From Arachis hypogaea (lineage: Eukaryota; Streptophyta; Magnoliopsida; Fabales; Fabaceae): a stretch of DNA of 64,000 nt. The stretch lies in contig NC_092043.1 of assembly GCF_003086295.3 (NCBI RefSeq), positions 49,752,598 to 49,816,597 of the forward strand, read 5' to 3'. The position numbers and the translations under genes were made by a program. Below the pieces are notes generated by a model. It searched no databases, had not been told where the DNA came from, and was given only the letters and a program-made list of their open reading frames with translations. Below are positions 39,603 to 54,208 of the stretch, piece after piece. Positions within the stretch are counted from its first letter, which is position 1. Each line of letters starts with the position of its first letter.

Positions 39603-41352
39603 TATACTTTTCCATGATAAAAATATCAACAATTGTTAAAGACGGTATATAAACAAATCTTATGATTGTTTTCAAACTCACTCTTAACTTGTTTAACTCA
39701 ATTTTATTTACATCGCCTCAGGCAAAATACAAAACAATTTTTTATATTCTGAATTTAAATTTTCATAAAATTGGATATCAAATGATTATCTTTTATTATC
39801 TATAAGTCCGAAAACTTAAAGAACTTTCTCGGTTTATTCTTATTTTTTATAGAAAAAAATTAAAACACGATTTAATGTTATTCGTTGTGAAACAAAAGAA
39901 CAAAAATTACTTTTAAAATAATCACTTTCTGGAAGTGCTTTTTGAAATAAACCCTGATTATTTAATCCTTTTGCAGTTTTCAAGTAAAGATTTTGTACTT
40001 AAAGAAGAGACACCATTCTGTTAAATTTTTATAACATCAATATTGATTTATCAGCAAGTAGGGTGGTAACATACAATTTACTCATAAGTATCCAATCTTC
40101 CTCAATTTAGTCGGATAAGATTGTAAATCTAATTCGCTACTAGTAGAGTTGAGTGCGGAACAGGCAGGGTATGGACCCTGTATATGTATATGTTATAAAA
40201 TTATATTATAGGTAGATGTTAAACTAAGAACCTCTCACTTAGTGCAAAAATTTTTTACTATTGAACTAAAATCATCAATTAATAAGGTAACACTTTTGTT
40301 TATATAAAAACTAATTCTATCTAAGTGATATATAAATATAACATTATATCATAATATTTAATTTGTGTTTGTATTATTAATTTAAGTAAAGATTACATGT
40401 AAAATTTAATATTTGATGGTTAAATTGTTTATGAAACGATTATATTGTTTGTGGGATGATTGTATTGTTTGTATTGAATTTTTAATTTATATACTCATTA
40501 GATTATATAATATGACATATCTTTTAAAACCCGCGGGTAGAGCCAGATATTCGCAAGTTGACCGTGAATAAAATTCTCAATCCGTGGATAAGTTAAGATT
40601 GAGTTTTAATAATAAATTCAATCCGTGAATAAAATTAAAGTTGGATTCAAACCTACTATACTCTACTCATCGTCACCCTACCATCAAGGATGACAAAGTA
40701 CCTTCACTTTGACACCAAAATACATGACAGACAAACCTTCATTTATGTTCCCAAATTAGGCAAGTAAAGGCGTCATTCCCTATAAAGCCATTAAATTATA
40801 ATTGGACACTAAATGGAGTATTTTAGACACCAATGCTAAAGTTAGTGAAGCACACGGTCCATGAGACTATCTAATAGAAAAATAACAACGTAACCAAGTG
40901 CATTAAATATTTTTCGAATTCTAGTACCAAAGTAGCATGTTATGTTACCAAGTTTTCTAACAACATATCGTACATAGAAATTATGTCTAGATACATTGGT
41001 TTGGTTTAAGGGTTTTTCATTGTACCAATTACCAAATTTAAAATGGACAATTAATCAAATACCAAAACATGCATTAGAAGAGGTACTTGGCCTTGTAGAT
41101 CTAAGTCAAATTATCTAAATAGTATATCTGATTTGGTTGGGGGAGAAAAGGATGAAATTTTTCTCAAGTAAGCCTTCTATTAACTTTATACATCAAACTC
41201 ATCTATGAAAATTTCTCCCCAAACCAAACATGCTATAAGGTTTGAAAGTAAAAGCCAGATTGTATAGTAGGTACATATGGCCCCATATGTTATGTATATA
41301 CATATAGCAAGAAATGGAACACATCAAAATGGCAGATCAAGATAGATCACAC

Positions 41353-43906
41353 TCACATTTGGACATTTGATTGAGCATTAGGAATATATGAATATGTTGA
41401 ATACATGTTATGGCTAACACCATTCTCTTGTGTTTGTGTAGAAGCAATATTGTTGTGTGTCTGCATGGATGGCTGATAAGCATAGTACTGATTTCCCATG
41501 CCAATTTGTTGATCACCTGATACTGGCACTTGCATTGGCCAAGACCTGAGAGAAAACAGCACATTTCAACGTCAACAAAAATTAATTTCGACATATATAC
41601 CCTTTGTGCATGTGTGCACGTGTATCTGTGAAGCTCATAGCAGAGTATACTTATTCAACAAACAATTATAGTTCTTCTTTTAGTTGAATTCAGGCTTTAA
41701 CAATGATATGAAGCAATTCTTTCTCCCCTAAACATCATTGCTTCAGTCACTGAACCATCTCCTTGTTGAAGTTAAGAAAATAAATAAAAATCCCTAACAA
41801 CAATGGTTGCTGAAACAAATAAAACAAGAATATCCAAAAAGGGTTTGAAAAGTACCCTTGATATGAGGCAGAGGCAACTGCTTGAGAAATGTAAGGATAA
41901 TAATATGATGATGAAGGATTCGACTGCATCATGACATTTGCATGGTCTGTGTTCACCGCAGAAGAACTGAAATCAGACTGATATGTCTGTTGAGGATAAC
42001 CGCTGTTCATATTCACCGCGGTCAAATATGGATCAGCAGTTTGGGGGGTTGGGACATTCTGTTGTGCATAGCGAGGGTCCCACATCACTTGAGTAGCATG
42101 ACCATTGCCTGCATTCGCCGCTTGGGAATGAAAATCAGGAGGCGGCTGTGGGTTACTGTAATGCAGATATTGAGGACCTTGGGCCGAATAAGCCTGACTA
42201 CTACCCATAGTCATGGCAGACGAATGAAATTCAGGGTGTGGATGCTGGATATTATGATATACATGTTGAGGATCTTGCCAAGACTGAGCATAACCATTGC
42301 TGCTATTCACCTGGGATGAATTTAATTCAGCTTTCGCAGGCTGAATATTCGGATGTGTATATTGATGATCTGGAAGTGGTGAAATAGAGCCACTACCAAT
42401 GCCAGTGGCATATGTACCCTCCAAAGGGAGCGAACTCGTTGGAGGCAAAATCTGATTCACTAAAGCTTGGCACGGCACAGACTCTGCTGCAACTGAGTTT
42501 GGCACTGTACTAATGACAGGACAGGAATAACTTGTAGGCTGCTTGACTTCATTTACATGTTCATGGTTCAACTGCCTTGGTACTTGATTATGTTTATGTG
42601 AAATCTTAGACATTATTGTCTCCTCAAGAGAGGACCTCGATATAACAGCATTATTTGCTGGAGGATGAGAAGATGTCTCCAAAACAGGATGCATCGGTGG
42701 AGTTGAAAATCCGGGTAATGGCCGAAACAATGATAATAGACTTCTTACCTGAGACAATAATAAAAAATTCTATTCCAACTAACAAAAAAAAAAAAGTGTA
42801 ATGAAAATGAATTTGCTAGATATCATAACGAAACTTACTTGTGTAATATTGAGTTCAGGATTAAATTTTCTGGAATCATTCTGGTAATTATCTTTGATGG
42901 CATGTTTAAAGACATTCTCAGGCAAGGGTATACAGTCCGTGTCAATTTTGAAACTCACCTGAATAAAATTAAAACATGAGTTGTGAATTTATTATAGTTG
43001 TGAATCAAAACAGGATGCATTTATAGTTTGTGGTGCTTTCAATGTCATTATTCAGTTTCAAGTACAGGAGTCATTAGAGGAATCAACATATATAAATCCT
43101 TATCACTTCTTAATTCTGAAGTTAAAAGAAAATAAGAATAATAAATGATAACAAGAGGGATTATTTCCAAATGCAGAAGAAAAGCAACCTGCCAGAACCA
43201 AATCAAATCACTCCATATGATCAAACCAAGAACATGGTTCCTCACTTGAATTCTTGCCACTAACTCGAATATAGACCTTGAATAAATGTGCTAAAATGGA
43301 TGCCACAAACAGATAGGTGATGCTACAAACACCATTCCAATGAACCACAAAACAAGCCAGAGGATGCTATTAGTGGTTAAAGATTTTGTGAGTTGAGATT
43401 TCGAAGGCAAAAAGGAAGGAACAAAAGGATTTACAGAGTAACATAGACTTACTCTTCGAATCATTTCCTTCCTTTCGATCCAAAATCTTAACTCACGTAG
43501 ACTCCCTTAGAAGTCTTTCTATAACAGATTTCAATTCTCTAAAGTGAGCAAGTGTAAAGTGAGAAAGTATGGGATTAACGATTAACCACTCTTGGATCAT
43601 TAAGTTGTTAATATCAATGATCTGGAAGGTCACCTGAGCAGGGAATTTCTGACCGAAAGCTAATGGTTGTATCCTCAACCTCCCACTTGAGGTGGCTGTA
43701 TATGTTCCATAGAGAAGCTTCAGATTAGTGTCAAACAGAAAGAGGTAAGCACCAGGTTTTATCTTCTCTACAACTTCCTTTCTCCCCACAGGAAGACCAA
43801 AAACTCGAAACCGGTAACACTCCGGCTTTGTCGTTTGATTGCACATGAAGATAAAGCCAGCAAGGTTATTTTCCTGACTATTCATGCCCTCTGTTTTTTC
43901 TTCCAT
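41353..43906 (-). CDS. DCD-domain protein, 492 aa
   Basis: Four exons: 43906-43634, 42958-42839, 42748-41856 and 41545-41353, 1479 nt in frame with stop TGA at 41355-41353. The start [14 protein letters not shown] directly precedes the DCD (development and cell death) domain: [20 protein letters not shown], then [43 protein letters not shown] (exons 1-2), and [18 protein letters not shown] across exons 2-3. DCD occupies about residues 15-140. The rest is low complexity, rich in Gln, Pro, Ser, Tyr and Asn, with loose repeats such as [15 protein letters not shown] and [11 protein letters not shown] proteins are plant-specific and respond to stress, hormones or pathogen-induced cell death; the molecular function of this one is not known. 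A 5' leader intron is likely because TATGCAG precedes the ATG. Intact in my reading. Confidence 0.88.
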
Positions 43907-44867
43907 TGTATCACTGCATAGATCAGTAGCAGATTCAGAGTTTCAGAAAATGAGAATCAAAATCACTATGCAATGTCAGTAATGAATCTGCTGCAAAGTC
44001 TAAAATTACAGTAAAAAAAAAAATGCAAATATGAAGAAATTGAATACCCTGCAGTGTTTGTTCAATAATTGTTTTTGTTTCTCCAATCTTACCAATGCCA
44101 CAACTTCAATAAATGTTCAATAATTTCACCATCCTTTCCAAATTACAACTATATGAAGCTTATTAAAAGAAAACAATCCATTAAAAGTTCACCCAATGTG
44201 AAGTTTCTTTCTTCAGTCAAAATCTCATTTGATGTGTATAGTACCAAAAAGCGGGGTAATAATATGGTATTGAACCCTAATATCCATATTTCAGAAACAG
44301 TTATTCCATCAAACTCCAAATGAAATAAATAATCATAGAGGTACAGGAACTAATCACATAGCTAAGAAGTAACAGAACTTAAAAGGGCAGAATCAAGTAC
44401 GCAATTGCATTGAATAACAGATAACAGCTCGCAGAATTTTTTTTTTTTTTTGAATTTGTTAAATATGGGAAATTGTAATTTTGTTTGGGGTTTTTTACGT
44501 AATAGAAGAAAACAATAATATTAATAAGAATGATAACAAGAGAAGTGAAGGAAGAAAAGAAAGAGGGAAGGGGGTTGATTGTTACATACATGGAGTGTGT
44601 GTAACGGACAAAGAGTAGTTGCTTGCTTTGCTTGTCTTCAGTTTCAAGAATCACTCCCTCCTGAGTAGGAGGAGCCTTTCGTTCTCAACAAGTCAAGATG
44701 TAGTGAAGTGACGTGGTTCTTATTTATTTTATTTTTTTTTAATTGTTCCGCGCACGCTTCGCACTCACACACACGTTTAAAGATTCTATTCACTGCTTGG
44801 TCATTGCTATGGGCCTATGGCACCTTATATTGCCACTGTCCAGGTACTCCTGCACACGTCCTTCTTA

Positions 44868-45174
44868 TGCTGCGTTTGGTAGTGTCTTTGAGATACTTGA
44901 GGTATATAAATTTTGTAACGTGTTTGTTAATAATGTATAGAATACATAGGTATAAATTAAATATCAATTTTATTTTTTTAATATATTTTATTATTGTCAC
45001 AATCAGTCAGAGATAAAAATTAATAATTTCAAAAATAATTAGAAAATAAAAAAAAATCAAATTTTGTGTCTTATACATCGTGTTTTCGTATTTCAATGTT
45101 AAAGAAATCAGTAAATCACCGATAGACATAAACCACCGTGTTTAATATCCATGTCTCAACAAACGAACAAAGGC
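44868..45174. mobile_element. Possible Tourist/PIF-like MITE
   Basis: Imperfect inverted ends (TGCTGCGTTTGGTAGTGTCT at the left; the right end reads AACGAACAAAGGC) with TTA on both sides (44865-44867 and 45175-45177). It resembles the MITE at 26452-26838 in its TGCGTTTG start and TGTCTC strings. Confidence 0.4.
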
Positions 45175-45434
45175 TTAAATTAACAAACAAACTAACCATC
45201 AAGGGACATTCACATACCTAACAAACTAACCATCAACGGACATTCACAATTTCACATACCACACGACGTCATTTCAAATTTTTTTTTGAGAGTATTCGGG
45301 GACACATTATAGAGTGAATGACGTTCCTAACAAAAAAATTCAGTGTTCTCTGAAAATTTTTAAATTTGAATTAAATAAAAAAACTAAAATTTTATTTAAT
45401 AAAGAATACAACATTTGTTTTTATATGAGCTTAC

Positions 45435-45435
<1 letters not shown>

Positions 45436-45469
<34 letters not shown>
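45436..45469. repeat. (TA)n microsatellite
   Basis: About 17 uninterrupted TA units. Confidence 0.9.
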
Positions 45470-45471
<2 letters not shown>

Positions 45472-46191
45472 AGTAGTTTTAGATAATCGTAAAGAAATTA
45501 ATATTCTATTAATATTAAAATATAAATTATTTTTTTAATATTTTTAACATTTTTTATTATCAAAAATATTTAAGATAAATTTTTGTTTTAATAAATAATA
45601 ATATATTTTATTTCTAAAACGAACATTTTTTATATTTTATTAAGACATTTAGACACAAAAGACGTACGACAAGTATAAAAAATGCTCACGTATTCAACTA
45701 TCCATTCCATTAAACAATAGCCTTACCCATTTCGATTTTTCACCATAATAGTTAATTAATTATGGGGGAAAAGTTTAAGAACATATTCTATTTCAGACAT
45801 ATACATTCACTTCTCAAGTATTAAATGAGGTTTTCTTTTTTAAGTTGAAGTTTCTATTTTTTTGGTCAAAAGATTTTGAGGCTTCTAACCATATTAAGTA
45901 ATTTTGACAGTGTATCCAACCAACAGGTGTCAAATCCAACATCCGAGCATCCCTTTCCAACCAAAACTTCCCTAGTATTTGTCAAAGCTATGTTCCAAAA
46001 CAAGTTCCTACCCCTCTTCACTCTTTGCAACCCTTAAACTTTCCAAGGTTGCACAAGTTAATGTTCTTCCCTCAGAAATTACAAGTAAAACGAGAATTCA
46101 GCATCCATCACCAACAAAAAGTGGCAACAGAAACACTCAACTTTCGTGGGGGCAGGGCGTATGTATAGTCTTATAGAGATGTTCTTTGTAC

Positions 46192-49100
46192 CTATGAAAT
46201 TTTGTGCAATCCAATGTTGAGATCCGAAGATATGGAAATGAGAACAGGCATTGACTGAAGCCATGTTGCTTTGAAGACGCGCTTCTGATGAGCTCTTATC
46301 GACTGTGAAGGCTTGTGAGCATTGTACCTGATGTCGAATATGTGGATAACAGGATCTACTGAACCAGATGATATGTATAGTCCATCAGGAGACCAAGCTT
46401 GATTTATCAGAGCCGATTGAGAATCGCTACTTTCTTGCTTCCATCCGAAAGCATGAAGTTCTGTCTGCCTCAGTCGAATATCATATAACCTAAGCTGCTT
46501 CTCATGAGTCCTAAAAGAAAGAAAATGTACTTAATATACCAAGTGAACTTGGAAGTAACAAGAGAGTACTCTGAATTCAATGAAGAAAATAATAACCACC
46601 AAAACTACAAGCCACATTTTGGAAATAGGGATATCAGAGCTTCAACCTATTTGTTTCCAATTATTCCTTGAAAAAAAAAAAAACAAGGGGGCAGCCTGGA
46701 GGATTTGGAAAATGTTGCACCCAAAGGATGTAATGTAGGCATCCTAACCTACTAATTAAATCAGTTAACAAAATATATGAAGTAAAAAGAACTGATCTTT
46801 TTGCCAAAATGATGCGAGACAAACGCACCTTTGGCCAGGACTTCTTATTAACAAACAAGATGGGAAAACTATTTCATCTGGTTTTTAAGGTTTTGAACCT
46901 AATAGTATATTACTAATTCCAAATGAACATGCTTTGATATATATTTCCCATAAACCAAGTATCCAACATGTAACTTGAGACATGTTACGAAGGCAAACAT
47001 AACACAGCAAAAACTTGAGAAAACCAAAGTGGATATGACTTACCCTGTTTGAACCATGAATAAATTGAAGTCACATGGATTGGGTAGGACACTCATGCAT
47101 TTAGTATCGACTTGATGCCTGTAATCTGCTCTACCAGCACGAACATCAAACCCGAATATTCTCTTGTCGGCACCAGCAGACAACACAATCTGTTTATGAT
47201 GTAGACCAGCAACACCCATGACAGCAGAAGAATGAAGATTCCTGTGCAATGCTTTTGGCTTCCATTTCTCGCCATCTTGTTCGCTCCAAAGCACAACAGC
47301 ATGGTCACTTCCGCCAGTTAGGAAACATGTATCTTCCCAGGGAGGAAAAACAATGCCATTGATAATACCCTTAACATGCGGCTTGTCCTCTAAGTATCTT
47401 ACTCGATCTCCCTGTGATTTCATACAAATTTTGCATATATCTGCAATCAACAATACAAGAACCCCAGTAGAAAACTTTTTAACTTTTACGCCAGGATATT
47501 TGGTCTCACGAGCCTTACCCCACGACCTTTATTCAGATTCATAACTGATACTTGAGAGTCTCCCCCATCGGCGCTGTATACTGCAAATAGCCTGTTTCCA
47601 TCTGGGTGCCAGGCTAAATCTTCCGGCCATCTCCGCTGCTTTGAGGATGAACAATCAGTAGAGCTAAGTCGGGAGGCTGATGATCTACAAAAGTCAAGAC
47701 GTAGAAAGAGAACATGTTATAGATAACAAGACCAACTTTTGAAATAGTTTTAAGTTATAATATTCTATAATCAACCACTCCTTTTCATCCTCTTTGAAAC
47801 TTCCAATAGGCCCTTTGGTTAGTTCTATTTATATTCATATTCACATTTCACCAAAACAACAACAGCAATAAGAGTACTGCATGAAAGGAAGATTGTGATT
47901 AACCAAGAAACTGTAGTCTGTGCATGGTATCTCTTGAAGTATCAAACACAAAACAAGATGAAAGTAGAACTGTATAAAATTAATGAAATTTAATAAAACA
48001 AAAGAACAAAGCAAGATTCAAAAGCAGTAGAACTAGCACACAATCCATATCACCTATTTACTTTCCAATATTAATTCGAATGTAATAACATTGCTACTCA
48101 AAACCTTGAAATACCCTAGCTGGGCATTATTAAGGAAGCAAAAAAAATTATATTTAAAAAAAAATAAAAAATGTATTACCTTCCAGCATTCACTGATAAA
48201 AAACATTTGAGAAAGATTGTACATTTAATAGTGAATGTCTTATTATAGCAAATGATCAAAGAGTCAAGAGCCAAACGTTAGACATGTCATGATATTAAAA
48301 GTGAGATTCACAAAGTCCAATTGCTTGCAAATCCATAAAGGAGATCTGTACATTTAAGTTCATATCTCGCATATCAGACATTTTGATGCCATCATTGGAC
48401 CAGTATGTAAGACATAATAGGAAAACTATAAAATTTTCAAAAAATATTAAGGAATTTAACAACAAAGATAAAGATGAAGGGTATACCCCCTAGCCTGAAT
48501 TTGCCACAAGTTGAGCCCTCCATCCAAAGCACTGCAAGCATTCCACAAAAGTAGCAAGAATAAGCCTCAGAAGATAGATAAATCTTGTATAATAATAATA
48601 ATGATGATGATGATAATAATAATAAACCTAGCCACTATATATTTTTTATCACTTTAGTTCTAGCAACTTGAATCTTAGAAAATGGTTCCAACAAAAGACG
48701 CGGAAAGAAAATGTACTCAAGAATAAAGGTAATACTCCAAAAGCCTCATCGTGCATCCTATCATATGCAAGTTTAAAGAAACTTAAAATCACGACCTTAG
48801 ATGGCAATCAAATGTCTCACACATGTAGACTTTTTACATTCTTCAATATGGCCAAAAAGCTGAGAGAAGTTTCTTTGGTATCAACTGGTAAGATTTTACA
48901 ATAGAGTTGTCGTGGCCAAAAGCTGGGAGAAGTTTATTTTTTTGGAGGAAAAAAAGAAGGTAGTTCTAACATACTAAAAGGAAAGATTTATAGAAAAGAA
49001 ATGCATATATTACCTGGTCACGAAAAGATTATCATTTACAGGACAATAAGCAAGACTCCGCAATTTCCTCTTGTGTTGACTTGAGATATGGTTGCTTGTA

Positions 49101-50981
49101 TGACAATATACCAACTTTGCTGAAGAACTTTTGCGTATTAAAGGAATCAATTCCTTGTGTTCTTTTTGCTCTGAAAAGCAAAACGAAATCTTGTGAAATT
49201 AAAGTTACACTTGAAATGGAGAGGACAGCAATATCTAACATGAAATTCAGATAGAAGCACATAACCATTGATATCATCCATGGACTAGCCAAATCCACAT
49301 AAAATGAAGTCCGTGCTAGAGATGAATGTCTTACCAAACTTCCTTTTGGTCCCTCTGTCCTTGTCTTCAGTACTCTTCTTCTCAGAAGAAGGTCTTTGGG
49401 ATATTTCAGATTTTACTCTAGAACCAGAACTGTGAACTGATGGACTTGCTTCAGAACCAGAAGTTACGGCAGCTTTTGTAGAAGATCTTGGCGGTGTAGG
49501 TTGCGAAGTTTTTGGTTGCACGGCAGGAATAAGAAGTTCTGGTTTGGATTGATGGTGTTTTTTGGGAGAATCTTCATTTCTATCTGTTGGACTGCTTGAT
49601 CTACGTTCTACCTTCACAGTTTTAATTCCATTGTCTAAGGAACTTCTAGATGACACGGCATTATTAGTTTGACCTCGAAGGCGAGCCAATTTTGTCTCGG
49701 AATCTTGCAGCCTTTTTTCTGCTTCCTCAAGCTGCACCAAAACATACATTCAGCAAATAATTCTGGGAGGATATTCAAAAAAAAAAAAAAAGTTTGTGCA
49801 GAATACAGATGATAATGTTTCACGATATCAAAATTAGAAGACAAAAGGTTATCACTTGAAATATTGACAACATGGATAGCATTACTCCAAACCTAAGAAC
49901 AATTTATTCATAAATAAATTTGTCAAAATTCATAGAAGATTCCATCACAGAATACAGTTTAAACAAGAGCCAAACCACACTACAGCCTTCAAAACATGAC
50001 ACAAAACACATTTGCAGTGTATTCATACTGAAGTCAGAACCAACCAGAGTGAACCAACTTGTATGCATGCATATGAAAATGTTACCGAAACAAGAGCGCA
50101 TTTCAAAGAATAAAAGAGAAAACCAAATGTTGAATACTATCAACAGAAAATTCAAAATAAGTTGTCACAGGATTACAATGACCACATGTCAACCTATTAA
50201 CTAGAAACAAAACTACATGCTTCAGCAGTTAAAGTGAGTTTTGTAGGAGAGTAAAAATACAAGTGGAGAATCAAAATAATCTTAGGAATTTCATAATTGC
50301 TGCATTAGGGTTACAAAAACTTCTCTTTTTTCCTTCCTTTCATTAAGAAGCTTATGGAACCCAAAAAAATATAAAGAATTTACAATTTTTCCATAAAGAA
50401 AGAAATGCATTATGGTTGCCAACAAAAAGCAGAACCAGCCATATAGCAGAGTGAAATGAACTTCATGCAAGTAAAGACTAAAGTATATCAAAAGTATCTA
50501 TGTTTCTACCTTCAGGAACCAAAAAAAGGGCACACAACAAACCACGATTTTCTCGACTTTTATACCAACAAAACAAAGAAAATAAAGCAACAAATCAAAT
50601 AGGTTCTTTATAACTGTGAAAACATGAATCCAAAGTTATTCTAACTTTACATCAATTCTGCTACAAAAGAAACAAACACTCGTATATAATGAACAAGCTC
50701 CTTTTTTTCCCTCCTAGCTCAAATACTGTTAATCATTCGAAACAGTTCAATATCATAAATAAATAAATAAACAAATCGAAATGTGGAAGCATAATAACGG
50801 AAAAATGAGAGGTTAAAAAGAAAAAAATAAAAACCTGCGATTTGTAATAGGAGAGGCGGTGACGGAGGTTTTTGACTTCGCGAGTACGGTGTTCGATGAG
50901 AGCTACCAATGCCTCCTCTTGCTCCTCCTTGGTAGTGGTTCCGCCGGCGCCGTTAACGCCGTTATCTTCGCCGTTATCCAT
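46192..50981 (-). CDS. WD40-repeat protein with N-terminal coiled coil, 532 aa
   Basis: Seven exons: 50981-50835, 49731-49335, 49170-49014, 48531-48487, 47684-47519, 47411-47044 and 46510-46192, 1599 nt in frame, stop TAG 46194-46192. The N-terminus (MDNGEDNGVNGAGG ... EEALVALIEHRTREVKNLRH, LEEAEKRLQDSETKLARLRG) is an acidic start followed by a coiled coil. Residues about 90-180 are Ser/Pro/Lys-rich with a likely nuclear signal (DRGTKRKFEQKEHK). From about residue 190 there are WD-type repeats, with recognisable SLAYCPVNDNLFVTS, LAWHPDGNRLFAVYSADGG, CFLTGGSDHAVVLWS, VLSAGADKRIFGFDV, INQAWSPDGLYISSGSVDP and FKATWLQSMPVLISISS blocks. I recognise this as a conserved plant WD40 protein of unassigned function; a scaffold role in a nuclear complex is only a guess from its architecture. 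All splice sites are GT-AG. Confidence 0.88.
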
Positions 50982-51204
50982 TTTCGGAGATTACTACGAT
51001 GCTATTTCTCTGAGAAGAGAAGAAGAGAAGGTAACAGTACTAACATTTCTAAGAGCAAGAAAAATGTTACCTAATTATTAATATTAATCAATAATCAATA
51101 CTTATTTGTGTATTATTATTACATTAATTAATTAATTATTAATAAATAAAAATATAGATAATTGAAGTCGGCGAGCTGTTTTTTCCAAAAAAAAAACTCA
51201 GTAT

Positions 51205-51246
<42 letters not shown>

Positions 51247-51649
51247 TAAATCCATTAACTATGTATTGATGAAGATGAGGATGGTGATAACTTTTTTTTT
51301 TCTCTATCAATGAAAAAAAAATCATATATGTCAAATATGTTTTTATATGTCATCTCATCTAATTATATATTATTGGCTAATTCAAGTTTTTTATTATGTA
51401 ATAGTTATTTTAAAAACATATAAAAAATAATATTTAATTAATTAAAAACATTTATAGTTTTAGTATAGTTTCATTTGTATAATCTTTATCATGCATTTTC
51501 ATCTAAATTCTCAAGTTTGATCAGCAAAAGAAAACCTGATATCTTATATGCTTATAGTCCATTTGGAGTTGAAATATTTTCACCAATCATGTTTAAAATT
51601 ATGTTAAAATATAATTTTAATTATATAAAATGAGTTATAAAAAAAAGTA
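50982..51649. other. WD40 gene promoter region with (TA)n(GA)n microsatellite
   Basis: AT-rich upstream region of the minus-strand WD40 gene. A compound microsatellite (TA)n followed by (GA)n lies at about 51205-51247. No other feature recognised. Confidence 0.5.
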
Positions 51650-51658
51650 TTTTGCAAA

Positions 51659-51935
51659 GAGTAGTGCTAAGGAGCCAATAGTCTAAATGTACAATGTGTA
51701 TAATGGACTAAATCTTTGGTATCACTTATACTAAAAACTAATTTTGGGTTTACCAAGGTTCGAACTCTTGACCTTCTAGATCTGGAATTCTAATACCATG
51801 TCCTAAAACCACTCATCCCAAAAATATAACATGATAGGACAATGTAACACTAATAATCATATCTCTAATACTTTTTAAACCTTCATTGTACACATTGTAC
51901 GCTTAGCTTAGGTCATTGGTTTCCTATACTTTCTC
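51659..51935. mobile_element. Intact Mutator-like MITE (277 bp), sibling of the split copy at 31385
   Basis: Perfect 9-bp target duplication TTTTGCAAA at 51650-51658 and 51936-51944. The inverted ends pair GAGTAGTGCTAAGGAGCCAA with GAGAAAGTATAGGAAACCAA. Internal blocks TTCGAACTCTTGACCTT, CCACTCATCCCAAAA and ACAATGTAACACTAAT match 35900-36100. It provides the uninterrupted reference for the chromovirus insertion. Confidence 0.85.
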
Positions 51936-51944
51936 TTTTGCAAA

Positions 51945-54208
51945 AGAAGAAAAACCATAATTTGTTCTCATCACCAAATCGAACACGCAAAGCAGATTTT
52001 ATTCCAAACATATTACCACACTTCCATTTTTTCTGTCAGCAAAATTAGGGAGTAGTTCGATTGGATCAAATCTATTAGATCATTTACTATACATAAATCA
52101 AAATAAATAATTTCAATACAAAAATAATTATAAAACATAGTTGTGCTATTTTATTTATCACATACTATATTTGGCAAAATGGAATTAAAGTTTGTCAAGG
52201 AAACAAATATAGAGCATTCCAAAATAAGACCATAATAAAGTGAATCACAGAAAAAGATTGTAAAACCATGTAACTTTTCACATTCAGCATATGGATGCAA
52301 AAAAAAGGAAGAAAACTTTTGCACCGAAATAGTAAGTTACTTACAAATATAAACTTGCTACCTTTTCATGGGATTGGTAGATATTCATTAATAAATAATT
52401 AATTAATGAGTAAACCCTAAAATCTAATTTGAAGTAATAGCGTTGAGAGTTAGATTATAATAAAATAAGAGGTTATGGTCAAAATAGTTTCCAAAATTCA
52501 ACGGGTAGTTTGTCTTTCCTTTTGTTCTTTCTTTTGTTTTTATGTCACCAAAAAAACATTAAATTTTATAAATATCCAAATAAATTTCTCAATTTCACCG
52601 GCGCGAGTCTTCGTTGATTAGGGATTTACATGTAAATTGAACCTAGATCAATTTGGAGAATAAAAAGTTGAGTGGTTAAATTCCTATGAAGTACAAAATA
52701 AAAAGTTGAGTGGTTAAATTCCTATGAAGCACAGATACTACGTTAAATTGTCGTGGTCGCATAGACTCATTCGACACGCAGTGTTCAACTATGTCTTAAT
52801 AAAAGATTTTTTTTTAAACACACTTATATATATCTAAATACTAGGTCAGTATGTCCAACATTATTTTTAATATGTATTCTTAAAATAAATTTAAAAATAA
52901 TATATTATTATTTATTAAATAAAATTATTTAAATATTTTACATAATTAAAATAAAATATTAAAAATAGCAAAAATAAATTAATTTATATTTTAATATAAA
53001 TAAAAGATAAAAATATTATAATTTATCTATAAAATACTATCTATATACATATTTCTATATCTTATAAAATAATTTTAAAATTCCTTATGCAGCCAAGATA
53101 AATTGCCATACATCTTACTAACAGTGGACCACATAAGGATCCATAAGTCCATTACCCATACAGAAAATGTTGTGTCATTATCATCTTAGAATATAAACAA
53201 ATCCTAATATAATTGATCACATGGCAAAAGAAATGAGTGGCTTAGAGCTCAGTTGTACTCAAACAATGATTAAATGACAGAGTTGTATGAAAATAAAATC
53301 TTGTTTTATTCATCCTAGCAATCATTCCACTTGAAAATAAAAAATAAAAAAAAATTGTTACCAAAATAGAAAGTTTAATTGCTATATGCTAAATAGTGTA
53401 AAAGAATTAATGACATTTTTGTATTTGAAAAAATATTTCAATATGACAACACTTACTCAAATCTCAAATGTAGGAAACCTTTTATACACTAAAGTGCCTC
53501 AAAGTAAAAATCATATTTGAATAAATATAATATGGTATGGTTATGAAAACCTACATGAGTATAAGCATCATATTAGGTAGTGTTTCTACCCATTTCATGC
53601 CAGGAATTCAGAAATACCAATCAACATAAGCAAAAATCTGAACAAAACTAGTACCATAGAAGTAAATGTTCAAATTAAAGCCTTTCCTTCAACAATAACA
53701 TTCTATATAGACATTAAAAAAAGTTAAAAAAGACAAAGTCCCTTTAGGACACCAATGCCCAGGGATACAACAACATAAACCAAAAATACAAATATAAACA
53801 AGATAATCTTGAGAACAAAACATCCTTGAAGAGTTTGAGACTCACAATGATGTATGTGAACCAATCTCAAAGGGAACTTCAAATTGTCATGTCCATTCAA
53901 AGCTAGCCAAAATTTAAAGCTTTTCGGTTAAGCCATACTCTCTAAAGTTGTCCAGTGTAGCATGACGACGCCATGCAAGGAAAACATAAAGATAACACTA
54001 AATATCAGCAACTTCATTCTGGTTATGTACCTCGGTCCTCGGCCTCCAAAAACTCCTGCAAAGGCTCCTCTATAAGCCAAAATTGTGAGCCCACCTGTCC
54101 TAACGGCTCCAACTCCATGTCGACTGATCAAAAAAGAGAATGTCAATATACATACTTGGGTTGGCATGAAATACAGCATAGTACTGTTAGTGCCTGAGGC
54201 TACTATGG
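51945..54208. other. AT-rich intergenic DNA and MEI2-like 3' region
   Basis: No gene recognised. A 33-bp stretch is duplicated around 52670 and 52705 (AAAAAGTTGAGTGGTTAAAT in both). The part next to 54209 is presumably the 3' untranslated region. Confidence 0.4.

Larger units (their letters stand above)
36159..41352. other. AT-rich intergenic region
   Basis: No gene is recognised. It holds two inverted-repeat elements and a minisatellite listed separately. The reading frame at 38537-38869 has no codon bias or family similarity. The final part before 41353 is presumably the 3' untranslated region of the DCD gene. Confidence 0.4.
43907..46191. other. Intergenic: DCD gene leader/promoter and WD40 gene 3' region
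   Basis: The DCD promoter and leader probably lie at about 43907-44760. The MITE and TA microsatellite listed next occupy the middle. No other gene is recognised. Confidence 0.4.
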